The notes under the pieces were generated by a model. That model had not been told where the DNA came from. It searched no databases and saw only the letters and a program-made list of their open reading frames with translations. From positions 2,971,001-3,035,000 of the forward strand of contig JAFMOC010000038.1 of the NCBI GenBank assembly GCA_019802505.1: a DNA stretch of 64,000 nt, read 5' to 3'. How positions within the stretch are numbered: the stretch's first letter is position 1; every line of letters begins with the position of its first letter. Of this stretch, positions 47,901 to 55,969 are shown one piece after another. Position numbers and translations under genes: made by a program. This stretch comes from Corydoras sp. C115. Its lineage: Eukaryota > Chordata > Actinopteri > Siluriformes > Callichthyidae.

Positions 47901-48156
47901 CCGTCACATTGTCGATTTTGAAATACTCTGAGCCAGACTCTAGAGTGAAGGCCACCTCTCCTGTCCCGATGCCCGACTGCGCCAAGCCGAGGTCTGCGGC
48001 CACGTTCCCAATGCGCACGTCAGCGGGACCCTCCTCCGCCACCCGGTAGCGCAGAGCAGAGTCGGCGTAGCGCGGGAGCTGAGTCAGCAGCTGCAGCAGG
48101 AGCACAAGGTAGCATCCGAGCCAGGAGTGCACTGCACCATCCCTCTGCCTCACCAT
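17887..48156 (-). CDS. pcdh7: Protocadherin-7, 1323 aa, 4 coding exons
   Basis: Joined exons (- strand) are 48156-45556, 41547-40897, 19396-19216 and 18425-17887, which make 3972 nt including the stop. The protein is a single-pass cell-surface adhesion protein of the delta-1 protocadherins. Residues 1 to about 33 are the signal peptide. Seven cadherin repeats follow (about 34-143, 144-293, 294-400, 401-530, 531-634, 635-753, 754-867), marked by DINDN, DVNDN, DENDN, DINDH, DRNDN and DENDN calcium motifs. The transmembrane helix is at about 895-919. The tail holds CM1 (SPDLARHYKSSSPLP), CM2 (KKHQAVQELPPTNTF) and CM3 (RRVTF), which docks protein phosphatase 1 alpha in mammalian PCDH7. AEEGPADVRIGNVAADLG and FDENECILNFEVSVIG identify PCDH7 rather than PCDH1/9/11. 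Repeat 2 has a long polar insert (about 190-231), as in mammals. Teleosts have two pcdh7 copies; a or b cannot be told here. Confidence 0.96.
18563..18898 (-). repeat. V-SINE-like element in pcdh7 intron 3
   Basis: Bounded by CGGTCAAATATT (18551-18562 and 18899-18910). It has the same orientation as pcdh7 transcription and begins about 140 bases upstream of the exon 4 acceptor. Confidence 0.93.
19167..19208. repeat. (TG)n microsatellite next to the pcdh7 exon 3 donor
   Basis: A pure TG run of about 20 units; in the transcript it reads (CA)n just inside the intron. CA repeats near donors are known binding sites for hnRNP L. Confidence 0.95.
19216..19396 (-). CDS. pcdh7: pcdh7 exon 3: CM3 / RRVTF phosphatase-docking exon
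   Basis: The acceptor is TTTTTGCAG|CCG. It encodes PLRRVTFSVATDAGCYDSGV, then EESETPSSKSS and LPEDGYERTTPEGSVGEEEH, closely like the mammalian PCDH7 tail. The donor AATG|GTACTT (19216/19215), phase 1, sits 5-8 bases from a long CA repeat in the intron. Confidence 0.93.
20615..20661. repeat. (GT)n microsatellite
   Basis: A GT run of about 20 units in pcdh7 intron 2. Confidence 0.95.
20788..21206. repeat. Large compound microsatellite (TA)n-(CA)n-(TA)n-(TG)n-(GA)n
   Basis: About 420 bases of almost pure dinucleotide repeat: TA from 20788, CA near 20852, several TA blocks with TG/CA interruptions up to 21100, GT to about 21127, then GA from about 21150 to 21206. The alternating purine-pyrimidine and TA blocks favour unusual DNA structures and slippage. 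Confidence 0.95.
21663..21725 (+). repeat. 3' fragment of family-2 SINE
   Basis: TTTGTAAGTCGCTTTGGATA followed by AATGCATCCGCTAAATGA matches the tail block of the elements at 28.7 and 51.8 kb. Confidence 0.7.
22385..22640 (+). repeat. Diverged V-SINE-like element
   Basis: The order of blocks is that of the family: GGTGGCACAGACATGTTCGC, TCTGGGTGGAGTTTCTATGT, CACAGTCCAAAAACATG, GTGCCCAGCAATGCACTGG. There are many substitutions and no clear tail, indicating an older copy. Confidence 0.75.
23058..23375. repeat. CA/CT and GT/GA microsatellite cluster
   Basis: (CA)n(CT)n near 23058-23088, GA near 23175-23195, and (GT)n(GA)n at about 23283-23375. The neighbouring sequence to about 23620 is strongly purine-rich on the + strand. 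Confidence 0.9.
24040..24355 (-). repeat. V-SINE-like element, head-truncated
   Basis: Bounded by AGAAATGTAAATT (24027-24039 and 24356-24368). It ends inside the head, so the A-box is lacking. It contains a run of about 17 G near 24085. The tail variant is (ATCC)n instead of (ATTC)n. Confidence 0.88.
25512..25993. repeat. Cluster of short GT and CA repeats
   Basis: GT runs at about 25512-25530 and 25566-25585, CA runs at about 25813-25834 and 25954-25993, in otherwise non-coding intron sequence. Confidence 0.85.
27100..27240. promoter_or_regulatory. Possible intronic regulatory element (octamer, CCAAT-like and homeodomain motifs)
   Basis: GACCAATTATACC, CCTAATTGGC and the octamer ATTTGCAT (27181-27188) lie within 140 bases of complex sequence between CA and GT repeats. 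This is inferred from motif content only. Confidence 0.25.
27395..27432. repeat. (GT)n microsatellite
   Basis: A pure GT run. A related imperfect GT stretch lies at 27250-27300. Confidence 0.93.
27606..27641. repeat. (CA)n microsatellite
   Basis: A CA run following a CT-rich and ACTC-rich lead-in. Confidence 0.93.
28048..28133. repeat. Two (GT)n microsatellites
   Basis: GT runs at about 28048-28062 and 28090-28133, separated by a short unique stretch. Confidence 0.93.
28675..28876 (-). repeat. tRNA-derived SINE, family 2
   Basis: Read on the - strand it has CTAGCTCAGTGG (A-box-like) and a degenerate B-box (GGCCGTTCAAATCCC), then CAATGTGGGTCCTTGAGCAA. The tail is TTGTAAGTCGCTTTGGATAA with AAAGCGTCTAC. 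It is common in fish genomes. Confidence 0.85.
28985..29042 (+). repeat. 3' end of a LINE-like element
   Basis: ATGCATGTGACAAATAAACT followed by TTTATTTGATTGATTT resembles the 3' tails of fish L2/CR1-type retrotransposons. Only the end is present. Confidence 0.4.
30590..30712. promoter_or_regulatory. Possible intronic regulatory element (octamer plus homeodomain site; 11-bp palindrome)
   Basis: ATGCAAAT (30604-30611) is directly followed by CAATTAG. A perfect 11-bp inverted repeat, TGTAATTTATT (30685-30695) with AATAAATTACA (30700-30710), follows 70 bases later. No conservation data are available. Confidence 0.25.
31372..31543. repeat. (GT)n and (CA)n microsatellites in inverted arrangement
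   Basis: GT at about 31372-31412 and CA at about 31516-31543. They could pair with each other in single-stranded form. Confidence 0.9.
32269..32288. promoter_or_regulatory. POU-dimer-like / homeodomain motif
   Basis: ATTTGCATATGCTAATTAGC joins an octamer ATTTGCAT, a palindromic TGCATATGC centre like the POU MORE element, and TAATTAG. It lies in pcdh7 intron 2. Motif-based inference. Confidence 0.3.
32586..32908. repeat. GA, CA, GT microsatellite cluster
   Basis: (GA)n at about 32586-32638, (CA)n at 32800-32818, (GT)n at 32842-32888 directly followed by (GA)n to about 32908. Confidence 0.92.
33885..33960. repeat. Pyrimidine-rich CT/C tract
   Basis: CT repeats run into C-rich sequence and a short CA run. 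Confidence 0.85.
35150..35510 (+). repeat. Decayed tandem copies of a dispersed fish repeat (about 100-140 bp period)
   Basis: Related blocks recur: AGTGACTTTGACCTTTGACA near 35153, AGTGACTTTGACATTGGATC near 35291, TGATCTTTCACTAACAAAAT near 35372, and CACCTCTGACCACTCAAATA near 35472. The pattern resembles the fish repeat built on 'GTGACCTTGACCTTTGACC' plus 'CACCAAAATCT'. Confidence 0.45.
36858..36901. repeat. (GT)n microsatellite
   Basis: A GT run interrupted once by GCAT. Confidence 0.93.
37742..38086 (+). repeat. V-SINE-like element in pcdh7 intron 2
   Basis: Bounded by AAAATGTCTAATA (37729-37741 and 38087-38099). Full length from GGCGGCAC to the (AATG)n tail. Confidence 0.94.
38955..39150 (+). 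repeat. Fragment of a dispersed fish repeat of uncertain class
   Basis: AGGGAGTTTTTTCTTGCCAC and GTCGCTTCGGCTTGCTCTTT resemble a segment found many times in fish genomes. No ends or target-site duplication are visible. Confidence 0.4.
39166..39512 (-). repeat. V-SINE-like element in pcdh7 intron 2
   Basis: Bounded by GTGTACTATTGT (39154-39165 and 39513-39524). It is inserted immediately after the fragment ending near 39150. Confidence 0.94.
40000..40560. other. G-poor, C/A/T-rich strand-asymmetric stretch
   Basis: The + strand here has few G residues for several hundred bases (for example ACCTCAACTCCTACTCTTAC). It lies in intron 2 next to exon 2, so the nascent pcdh7 RNA would be C-poor and purine/U-rich. 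No gene seen. Confidence 0.5.
40897..41547 (-). CDS. pcdh7: pcdh7 exon 2: membrane segment, CM1 and CM2 (217 codons)
   Basis: The acceptor is CTTCCTCCAG|GTTATG. It encodes SLDIAGDP, a hydrophobic helix (LSVAIGVLSGAAAVVLVILL), a basic/acidic stretch, then SPDLARHYKSSSPLP and KKHQAVQELPPTNTF. The donor CAG|GTGAGG is phase 0. Read-through of this donor adds ten codons (VRHFYMMHEC) and a stop at 40864-40866, a natural short-tail isoform comparable to the short isoform known for human PCDH7. Confidence 0.95.
41636..41705. repeat. Fragment of dispersed repeat (possibly a hAT-type end)
   Basis: GTGTCAAACTCAAGGCCCGC followed by GGGCCATATCCGGCCCG is a sequence seen repeatedly in fish genomes. Its class is uncertain. 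Confidence 0.4.
42850..43340 (-). pseudogene. Decayed Tc1/mariner-like transposon remnant
   Basis: Blocks such as GATTTGGACTGCAGGCAGGT, TGAAGCCACTACATTGTCAC, CATGTGCAGAATGAGGCCTG and AGCACTAATGCACCTCATAC occur in the order found in a common fish DNA-transposon transposase read antisense. No open frame remains. Confidence 0.5.
44493..44797 (-). repeat. V-SINE-like element (diverged) in pcdh7 intron 1
   Basis: Bounded by AAAACCTTATTT (44481-44492 and 44798-44809). It has internal deletions in the body. Its head faces the head of the next copy, 40 bases away. Confidence 0.9.
44838..45173 (+). repeat. V-SINE-like element in pcdh7 intron 1
   Basis: Full head GGCGGCACGGTGGCTTAGTG and an (AATG)n tail. 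No clear target-site duplication can be seen. It lies in inverted orientation to the neighbouring copy. Confidence 0.9.
45556..48156 (-). CDS. pcdh7: pcdh7 exon 1: signal peptide and seven cadherin repeats (867 codons)
   Basis: The start is the ATG at 48156-48154, in strong context (AACCATGGTG). The frame continues 18 codons upstream, but with no ATG. It encodes the whole ectodomain, ending ESLSNATLVDAQ at the donor CAG|GTAATT (45556/45555), phase 0. One huge ectodomain exon is typical of protocadherins. If the donor is not used the frame adds 15 residues and stops at 45508, with no membrane anchor. Confidence 0.96.
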
Positions 48157-49200
48157 GGTTCTTTCTCTCTTTCTCGTTCTCGTTCTCTTCCTCTCACTCC
48201 TTCTCCACACTCTCCAGCTCCAGTTCCAGTCCTAGTCCAAGGATCTCTTCCCCCCCTCTTAGAGGCTCTTGCACTTCCTTAGTTCACCCAGTCACGTTCG
48301 CACGTGCACTGCGTTCCTAATAAAGCATCCTCTCACCGACGACCTCCTTTTCATCTTTTTCCTTCCCCTCCAGCGCGGGTACCTAGCCCTGCAGCATCCC
48401 GCTTTCTTGGCGCGAGTCTTTGTCCGGTTCGTTTAGATGCTGCATGGAGTGCACGCGCTCTCAAACTGCAATGCAGCAGAACACAAAAGAGGGAGAGAGA
48501 CACAGAGACAGAGGGAGAGAGAGAGGGAGAGGGAGAGAGAGAGAGAGAGAGACAGAGATCCGTGACTACAACTCGGGACGATTTCTCTCATGCGCGTTTC
48601 TCGCTTTCTATACATAAAGCCTATATTTTGTTTCACTTTAATATAGATTTTCAGATGTGTATATATTGCGTACCATGGATCAACGCAGTTGCTCACCCGT
48701 CTCTGCCGGTTCTTCTTTTCGATCCCTCTTTATTCCCAAAGTATCTCTGCTATCCGGGTGCGCGGCTGGAGGGAGCCGCTATCCGCAGTCTGCCTCTCGC
48801 GTGCCAAGCGCTCGCGTTTCAGCAGCGACACCAGTCCAATAACTTATTGCGTGCAGTTGGGATGAACGGATCTTCTCCCCCCCTCTCTCTCTCTCTCTCG
48901 CTCTATTCCTCCCTCTCTCTACCTCTCTTCCTCCCGCACACTCTATCGACTGGCCGCACAATCTGAGAAACTCAACTAATAGCTGTCCTGTGGAGCAAAA
49001 CCGATCCCGCGTGCTCTATGCGTCTTTTCTTCCCCAAGTCAGACTCCCGCATGCTCGAACCACACTCCTCCTACTCTTCATAGTCTTCCTCCTCCCCTCA
49101 CCTGCTCAAATGATGCTGCAGTCTCTCTCTCTCTCTCCCTCTCTCCACTACGTAACTTGATCGCTGAATGGAAAGCCAAGAAGTCGAGCGCGCGTCGAAA
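48157..49200 (-). promoter_or_regulatory. pcdh7: pcdh7 5'UTR / promoter-proximal region with GA-CT tracts
   Basis: CpG dinucleotides and GA/CT microsatellites (48485-48560, 48883-48930, 49120-49145) are dense just upstream of the pcdh7 ATG. No TATA box is convincing. It probably contains the 5'UTR and a start region, but the exact start is not visible. Confidence 0.45.
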
Positions 49201-49206
49201 GTGCGC

Positions 49207-49244
<38 letters not shown>

Positions 49245-49260
49245 ACGCACACGTGTGTGT
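49201..49260. repeat. GCGCGC plus (GT)n alternating purine-pyrimidine tract
   Basis: GTGCGCGCGTGTGTG runs into about 38 bases of pure GT and then GGACGCACACGTGTGTG. It is a Z-DNA-prone segment 1 kb upstream of pcdh7. Confidence 0.9.
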
Positions 49261-49299
49261 CTGCTCTGAAGGTAAACTTTACATTCAGCCTTCAACAAC

Positions 49300-50700
49300 T
49301 TTACCAAAAGGATCTTTTAATGCGTTTAACTGGGATGCAGCATCTGCGCATCCTTGTGCGTGCGCCTCTTCAGATAAATATTCGTTCCAAAAGCATATCA
49401 GGCAAGCACAGATATGGTTTTTATGGATTGGGTTTACAGAACCTTTACCTGGAGCGCTAATAGTTCGTCTTGCAAGAGGCTCCATATTAATGGGCACCAT
49501 TAAAACAACGAGATCATTTTAAAACGCTCGCAGGTTTTTTAGATTGAAACTGAGAAGAGACCTCTTATGGTTCCTTGAGGACTTAAAGGGGTTCCTGCTT
49601 GCCTTTATGGTTTCTCAGAACACTTAAAGATGTATCTCTTTAACACGAGTTTTTTAGAGGCATTTGAAGAGGTTCCTCCTTAAAGGTTCCTGAAAGCACT
49701 CAAAAAAAACACTAAACTGCAGTGCCACAGGGCTTCTTTAATGCTGCAGCCAGCACAGTGATGGGTGCTGAGTAGTTATAATAGGAAACAGTAACAGAGG
49801 GTAAAGACAGATTGATTTAAAGTAAAGAAATAGCCAAGCAAACAAATATAGCAATTTACTTATAGGCAATATCTGGACTAAATTATTGGGACACACTGCA
49901 ATCATTGATTGCAAATGTTTGATTTGCCAACCCAAGGCATGAACTGAGGACAATCATGTGCTTCTAGCTTGGTGGAAACAATTTGGGAAATGCCTTTGTC
50001 TGTTCCAGCAAGGTCCATAAAACAGGGTGTGTGAGCTGGGTGTGGTGTCTGGTCTGCACAGAGCGATGACTTCAACCTTATCTACCTTTGAAATGAACTA
50101 GAACAAAGAGTGTGAGCCAAGCCCTATCATGCAACCAAACTGTGTAAAAGCCCAAATGCTGTTCTGGAAGAATGAGCAAAAATAACCACAAGAACACTCC
50201 TTTATGGAAATAGCAAATAAGTTCACATTTTTAAAAAAATGAATAATAAAAGCTTTAATGTTAAGTGTCCATATACTTTTGTCCACATTCTTTATAACAT
50301 ATGGTCAACTTAAGGCAAGTGACCTGACAGCATGATCAAAGCAATCCTATCTGACTGTGTTGCATTGAGATGGCCCAGTGTGCTGTGATTTAATGAGAGA
50401 ACTAATTGCCCCTGGCTGTGAATATGTGCATGTTTAGTCTGTGTGTCCGTCCTGCAGTGGACTAGAATGTTCAGGATGTTTTTCCACCTCATGCATGGTG
50501 AGCACTGGGATAAGTTCCATCACCCCATGGCATAGGAATAGTGCTTTATAGACTAAATAAATCAATGAGCAGAAGAAGGAGAGCATGAATAAGTAGATAA
50601 CTAAAAAGCAAAAGTAATGCATGATCAACATACACGATGACGTAATAAATGAATAAATAATAGGAGATGCCCGCTGTCTGACTGCATGCGGCACTACTCA
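49300..50700. other. Upstream spacer, no gene seen
   Basis: AT-rich sequence with short repeated GGTTCCT-type motifs between 49570 and 49710, perhaps a decayed DNA element. No coding signal. Confidence 0.5.

Positions 50701-50702
<2 letters not shown>

Positions 50703-50737
<35 letters not shown>
50703..50737. repeat. (CA)n microsatellite
   Basis: A pure CA run of about 17 units. Confidence 0.93.
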
Positions 50738-50879
50738 GCTCTCACATCCCAGTTCAGATGCGCGAGGGCGCATTGCAGCACGGACACTATCAGGGCAGTA
50801 GCACGTGTTCGTTCCAAACAAAGAACCCCCTTTAGTCGGCTGTTGATTAAGAAACGTTCGTGTTCTTTAATGCAAAGGT

Positions 50880-51470
50880 TTCAAGAGTGACGTTTCGTCG
50901 TACACACGGTACAGTGTGGCTTGGGAGCGTCATTTATACAGCCCACCCCCGGGGGATTGGAGTGTTCGAGGCTACCGAAACAGATGCGTAGTGCCGGGAT
51001 TACCCTCTCAGCAACACAACAACATAAAGAAAGAAAAACAATCAAACCCGCGACACCCAGCTCCCCACCCCATACCACCCCACCCCACTCCAAACAGCGC
51101 ACGAAGTCTGTCCGCAGGGAGCGCACCGGGAGAGCGGAGGGACAGCAGAGGAGGAGCGGCGCGTCCCGCTTGCCGCAGCCGGACTCGTTACACATTCCGC
51201 CGGCGTGTCTCTGCGTCCTACCCCGCTCTGCGTCCTGCGCTCGTCCCTCCTCACCGCGGCCCGCTATTCGCTGAGAGCGTTCCAACCCGCCGTGACGTCA
51301 CCGCGTAGCCCACACTGGCTCATTGTTCCATTCACATGCTTCAGAGATCAGCGGCATTCCAAAACGGCGCACATCAAAGCCGACGCAATCATCCCGAACC
51401 GACGCTGGAATTTCATCAAAGCATCTATTCAGACCAAGACAGAAAAGAAAAGTGCTCCCCGCTACTAGAT
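50880..51470. promoter_or_regulatory. CpG-island-like block with consensus CRE
   Basis: It is the most CpG-dense block outside the pcdh7 exon, in otherwise AT-rich DNA. It contains a perfect palindromic CRE, TGACGTCA (51293-51300), in the context CCGTGACGTCACCGCG. It lies 2.7-3.3 kb upstream of the pcdh7 ATG and could be a distal or alternative promoter, or a bidirectional one. The frames crossing it have no recognisable protein. Confidence 0.5.
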
Positions 51471-51678
51471 GTACCATTGTTTTAGCAAAGTTATGAGGAA
51501 TAGTCACTTATTTTTTTACTGAAACTTTGTAACGTGTCTTTTCAATGTCATAAACAGTGATACACACACATAGGCTCATACAGTATATAACAGCTGCATA
51601 CAGTAACTGCATATCTTATTTTATTCCAAAAATAAAATAAAATAAGATGCCCAGTTACTGTTTTGCCCAGTTAAAGTT

Positions 51679-51697
51679 TTATATATATATATATATT
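51679..51697. repeat. (TA)n microsatellite, left side of a SINE
   Basis: A short TA run directly before the SINE tail. A second TA run lies at the other side of the SINE (52258-52285), as if the element had inserted into a TA repeat. Confidence 0.85.
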
Positions 51698-52257
51698 CAG
51701 TCATTCATTCATTAAATTGGGTCATTTAAATAAATTGGGTCATTTAGCAGACGCTTTTATCCAAAGCGACTTACAAGGTGAGCACAGGGTTAATCACAAC
51801 ATCCCTGGAGCAATGAGGGTTAAGGGTCTTGCTCAAGGACCCACATTGGTAACTTCAGTGGGATTTGAACCCCCAACCTTCAGATTGACAGCCCAACTCC
51901 CTAACCACTGAGCTACCACTCCCATTATCTCCCGCTTTATCCTCTATTAGGGTCGCGGTGGGGTTCCCCATGCCCATCCAGGGGAGAACGTCTCGGGCGT
52001 TGGGCAGATACACCCAGGACAGGGCGCCAATCCATCGCTGGGCACACACTCACTCACACAAGCACTCTATATGGGGCAATTTTGAGAATTCAATTGACTT
52101 GATCCATGGTTTTTGGACTGTGGGAGGAAACCGGAGAGCCCGGAGGAAACCCACGTGGACACGGGGAGAACATGGAAACTCCACCCAGATGGGGATTCGA
52201 ACCAGGAATCCCTAGCGCTGAGAGGCGAACATGCTAACCACTAAGCCACCGTGCCGC
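51698..52257 (-). repeat. V-SINE-like element interrupted by a family-2 SINE
   Basis: The (ATTC)n tail is at 51698-51716 and the body and head at 51923-52257. The family-2 SINE sits between tail and body. Both outer edges abut TA repeats. Confidence 0.85.
51717..51922 (-). repeat. tRNA-derived SINE, family 2, nested
   Basis: On the - strand the head reads GGTAGCTCAGTGGTTAGG and the tail TTGTAAGTCGCTTTGGATAA. TAAATTGGGTCATTTA is doubled at 51713-51745 on the tail side. Confidence 0.85.
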
Positions 52258-52258
52258 C

Positions 52259-52285
<27 letters not shown>
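52258..52285. repeat. (TA)n microsatellite between head-to-head SINEs
   Basis: A TA run forming the spacer of an inverted SINE pair. Confidence 0.93.
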
Positions 52286-52289
<4 letters not shown>

Positions 52290-52548
52290 CACGGTGGCTT
52301 AGTGGTTAGCACGTTCGATTCTCAGCTCGAATCCCCATCTGGGTGGAGCTTCCATGTTCTCCCTGTGTCCGCGTGGGTTTCCCCCGGGTTCTCTGGTTTC
52401 CTCCCACAGTCCAAAAACATGGATCAAGGTCAATTGAATTCTCTAAATTACCCCGTATAGTGTGTGTGCATGTGTGTGTGTGTCTGTGTGAGTGAGTGTG
52501 CCCAGCGATGGATTGGCACCCTGTCCTGGATGTCCTTGCCCAGCGCCC
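52286..52548 (+). repeat. V-SINE-like element, 3'-truncated
   Basis: The head GCGGCACGGTGGCTTAGTGG follows the TA run. A deletion in the B-box area reads CTCAGCTCGAATCCCC. It ends abruptly at CCCAGCGCCCGG and continues into another copy. Confidence 0.85.
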
Positions 52549-52877
52549 GGTTCGAATCCCGGTTCGCCTCTGAGCTAGGGATTCCCGGTTCGAATCCCAA
52601 TCTGGGTGGAGTTTCCACATTCTTTCTGTGTCCGCGTGGGTTTCCTCTGGGTTCTCCGGTTTCCTCCCACAGTCCAAAAACATGGATCAATGTCAATTGA
52701 ATTCTCCAAATTACCCCATATAGAGTGTGTCTGTGTGAGCGAGAGTGTGGCCAGCGATGGATTGGCGCCCTGTCCTGGATGCATTTGCCCAGCATCCGAA
52801 ACGTTCTACCCTGGATGGGCATGGGGAACCCCCCCGCGACCCTAACAGAGGATAGAGCGGGAAAACAATGGATGGAT
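52549..52877 (+). repeat. V-SINE-like element, head-truncated, fused to the preceding copy
   Basis: It starts within the B-box region (GTTCGAATCCCGGTTCGCCT), has a complete body, and ends in (ATGG)n rather than (AATG)n. Confidence 0.85.
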
Positions 52878-52884
52878 GGATCTT

Positions 52885-52945
52885 ACATGTGTTAAGAGTG
52901 CTAAAATCTCATTGTACATGTGTACAATGACAATAAAAGGCATTA
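52885..52945 (+). repeat. 3' tail of a LINE-like element
   Basis: CTCATTGTACATGTGTACAA followed by TGACAATAAAAGGCATT is a common 3' end of fish L2-type LINEs. Confidence 0.55.
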
Positions 52946-53128
52946 ATTCATTCAATACATCGCATCTGATTATAGGACAGGCTGCCAATCCGTTATTCAA
53001 TCACACTATATGGGGAAATTTAGAGCAGTCAATTCACCTTCAATCCATGTTTTTAAACTGTGGAAGGAATGGAGACTTAGGTTCCCTGAGAAGTGAACGT
53101 GTTAAGCAATAAGCTACCCTGCTGCCCC
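52946..53128 (-). repeat. Diverged V-SINE-like fragment
   Basis: ACAGGCTGCCAATCCGTTAT, CACACTATATGGGGAAATTT and CCATGTTTTTAAACTGTGG keep the order of family blocks. There is a large internal deletion. Confidence 0.7.
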
Positions 53129-55610
53129 TGTAACTATACCTTTTGCTTTTTAATTTTTAAATAAAGTTAGTCAGATTGTGGCATTTATCAGAAGAAGTTA
53201 AAATTAGTTTTTAATGCCTACTAACAATCTTCTTGAACTGCAGCAACGCAAAATATAGGCTACCTTTTTCAAGTGTTCACACTGCAGAAACTGTCGAGGA
53301 TTTCTACAACTCTTAATTTAGGGCAGATATTTTTATTTAAATTGCACATAACATCATAATACAGATAAAAGTGCATAATCAAAGCATATCGCATATCCGC
53401 TACATGGCTAACATGATGCAAGCACAATAATGAAAATGCCTCTGAAGATACACATAGTTCCTTGAGAACATCTCTAGTGATATTCTGGTATATGTATAAA
53501 CTGCAAAAACTAGATCTGTAATAGTAAGGTCAAAAAAGAGTTCTAAGCAACTGATGGTCTCTTTTACATTGACTAATTAATGTCATGAGACCACCAACTA
53601 GGCAACAATAGAGCTATAATGATGTGAATATCAGGGCTTCTCAAATAGCAACACTGATGTGTTCCTGCAATTTGTCATTGATAAAAAAGAGGAGACATGG
53701 GTTGCCAAACCCTACTAAAAGTACAATGATTTAAACAAGAAGCATTCTGATAGAAAGAATAAACACTGCATTTCAACATGTCATGTACAGTATGCAATGA
53801 CTGGTGGTAGTTTGATGATTTGGACTACTCTTACAGAATACATCTGTTCAAAGGCTGAATACTAAAATGGACCATACAGAAAAACAATGATCATAAGCAC
53901 ACAAGTTTCCATATGAAAAAAATAGAAATTTGAGAAATGACCAAGTCTGTTTTCTAATTCTAAAAATGAAACGAGCAATTGTATGTAGAAAGCATTTGAC
54001 TTTCCAGAGGTTAATCTTGGTGACAGCATGATCAACTTACAGCAAGATAATCCTAGATTTAACTCACTAGTAGAGTGAGGGAGGTTATTTTTGTGTTAGG
54101 TTTGTATGCTCTTCCCAATTCTTCATGGTCTTTAAAGTGTGACGTCTAGATATTCTCCATCTGTGGGTTTTTAGGGTCGTGGGTTTCCGCCCACATTCCA
54201 AAGATATGCTGATAGGTAAATGAGAGATACTGAACTATCCTACCCCCTTAGGGTGTATGCATCAGTGCACCAAGCCCGGATAAATAAAAGAGTTACATGA
54301 GGAAGAGAATCCAGTTTAAAACAGGGCAATATTAAATAAATGGAATATCGATCCTCTGACTGCAGCAAACCTAAACAGAAACATTCAAAAAGAAAAAGGT
54401 TTTAAAAGGTTATTTTGAAATGTTAAGACTTATGTAACTGTCAGCCATTCATTTTACTCATCTTTACCATCTAACACACCTCATAGTTTTATTTCAGTGC
54501 TTAAAGTATTTCTTAGTGTACTAAATTTTAAGAAACCTCCATGCGCATCAACAGAAAATGTGTTTCAACCTCTCACATCGACTGCAGAATCCTTACTTTT
54601 TTCCTCTTGTGTGTTTTTATTTATTTATTTATTTGTATTTTTGATATTATCACCCATTCTAAATTTAGTTTTTATTAGATATAAGCTTCGGTTTTTAATC
54701 TTCATATTTTCCACCCGATCAGAATTTATACTTCATTTATACTTTAACTTCGTTGTTCCAGTTTCAGGGTATATGTATTTTAAGTAGGTTGTACATGGAA
54801 TCCCGATTATGGAGTTCATTGAGGGTGTTTGTGTTACTATGGATTGGCTCAGGTTGCCGTACTGCAGTAGTGCATGGAGATTTTGTTGGTAAGCAGAGCT
54901 TTGCCCTTTAGGGAGATGTGATCCGATTGTTTTAGATGGAATGGGAAAATTCCTAGCACTTTTCTACAGATATTGTTTAGGGAACAGTGATATGTTTTCG
55001 GAAAGATTTCACTAAATTTAATTAGGAATTTTTCAGCAGCGTTGCTGTCCTAGTTTAGGTGGTTCATTAAAATGCCATATCTTTCACACGTGTACAGCAT
55101 TGTGGGTCTGCTAACAGTGTATCATGTTCAAGACAGATTGAAATGAATTTAATTCAAAGACCCTGAATGTTTTAGCGATGAGCATGTACAGCCAGGTTAA
55201 ATCTTCCGGTGTTACTGAGAGTTAATTTGAGGCAAGTGTGGGATGTTTTCTGCTCTAGCATGTTTCATACACCAGGAACTGATGCTGTTCTGTTTCAGTC
55301 CAAACTTGTTAAGGCTTACTAATAGAGCCCAGCTATTATGTAGGATGGAGAGATAGTTCCATAGAGCTTGTCATGTGGGAGAAAAACTGAATCATCTATG
55401 GAGAGTAGGAATTTTAAACCAGCGTGGTAAAGAAAAAGGAAAAAACTTGGGGATTTCTTCAGTTATGTAAAGATAAATAGTCAGAATACCAGGCTTGTAT
55501 TATACTCTTGTTTTAAAAACTTTACTCAGTCCAATTTTCATTAACACATGGCTGTTCTAGATGCAGGTACACTATATTGGCAAAAGGTTATGGTAGGGTA
55601 ACCTACAGGA
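53129..55610. other. Non-coding AT-rich stretch
   Basis: No gene recognised. A decayed SINE-like fragment is suggested at 54100-54260 by GGGTTTCCGCCCACATTCCA and GGTGTATGCATCAGTGCACC. Confidence 0.5.
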
Positions 55611-55623
55611 ACTTTTATAACAT

Positions 55624-55969
55624 TCATTCATTCATTATCTCCCGCTTTATCCTCTATTAGGGTCGTGGTGGGGTTCCCCATGCCCATCCAGGGGAGAACG
55701 TCTCAGGCGCTGGGCAGATAGACCCAGGACAGGGCGCCAATCTATTGCTGGGCACACACTCACTCACAGACACACTCTATATGGGGCAATTTTGAGAATT
55801 CAATTGACTTGATCCATGTTTTTGGACTGTGGGAGGAAACTGGAGAACCTGGAGGAAACCCACGCAGACACGGGGAGAACATGGAAACTCCACCCAGATG
55901 GGGATTCGAACCGGGAATCCCTAGTGCTAAGAGGCGAACGTGCTAACCACTAAGCCACCGTGCTGCCCC
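55624..55969 (-). repeat. V-SINE-like element with 13-bp target-site duplication
   Basis: Bounded by ACTTTTATAACAT (55611-55623 and 55970-55982). Full length, very close to the family consensus. Confidence 0.94.

Noticed and set aside
48157..48210. Upstream start for pcdh7
   Set aside because: The 18 extra codons have no ATG (they start from GTG) and are arginine-rich translation of a GA tract; the ATG at 48156 has strong context and directly precedes the signal peptide.
48304..48966. 220-codon plus-strand frame upstream of pcdh7
   Set aside because: It is antisense to the pcdh7 5' region and dominated by GA/CT repeats, with no family resemblance.
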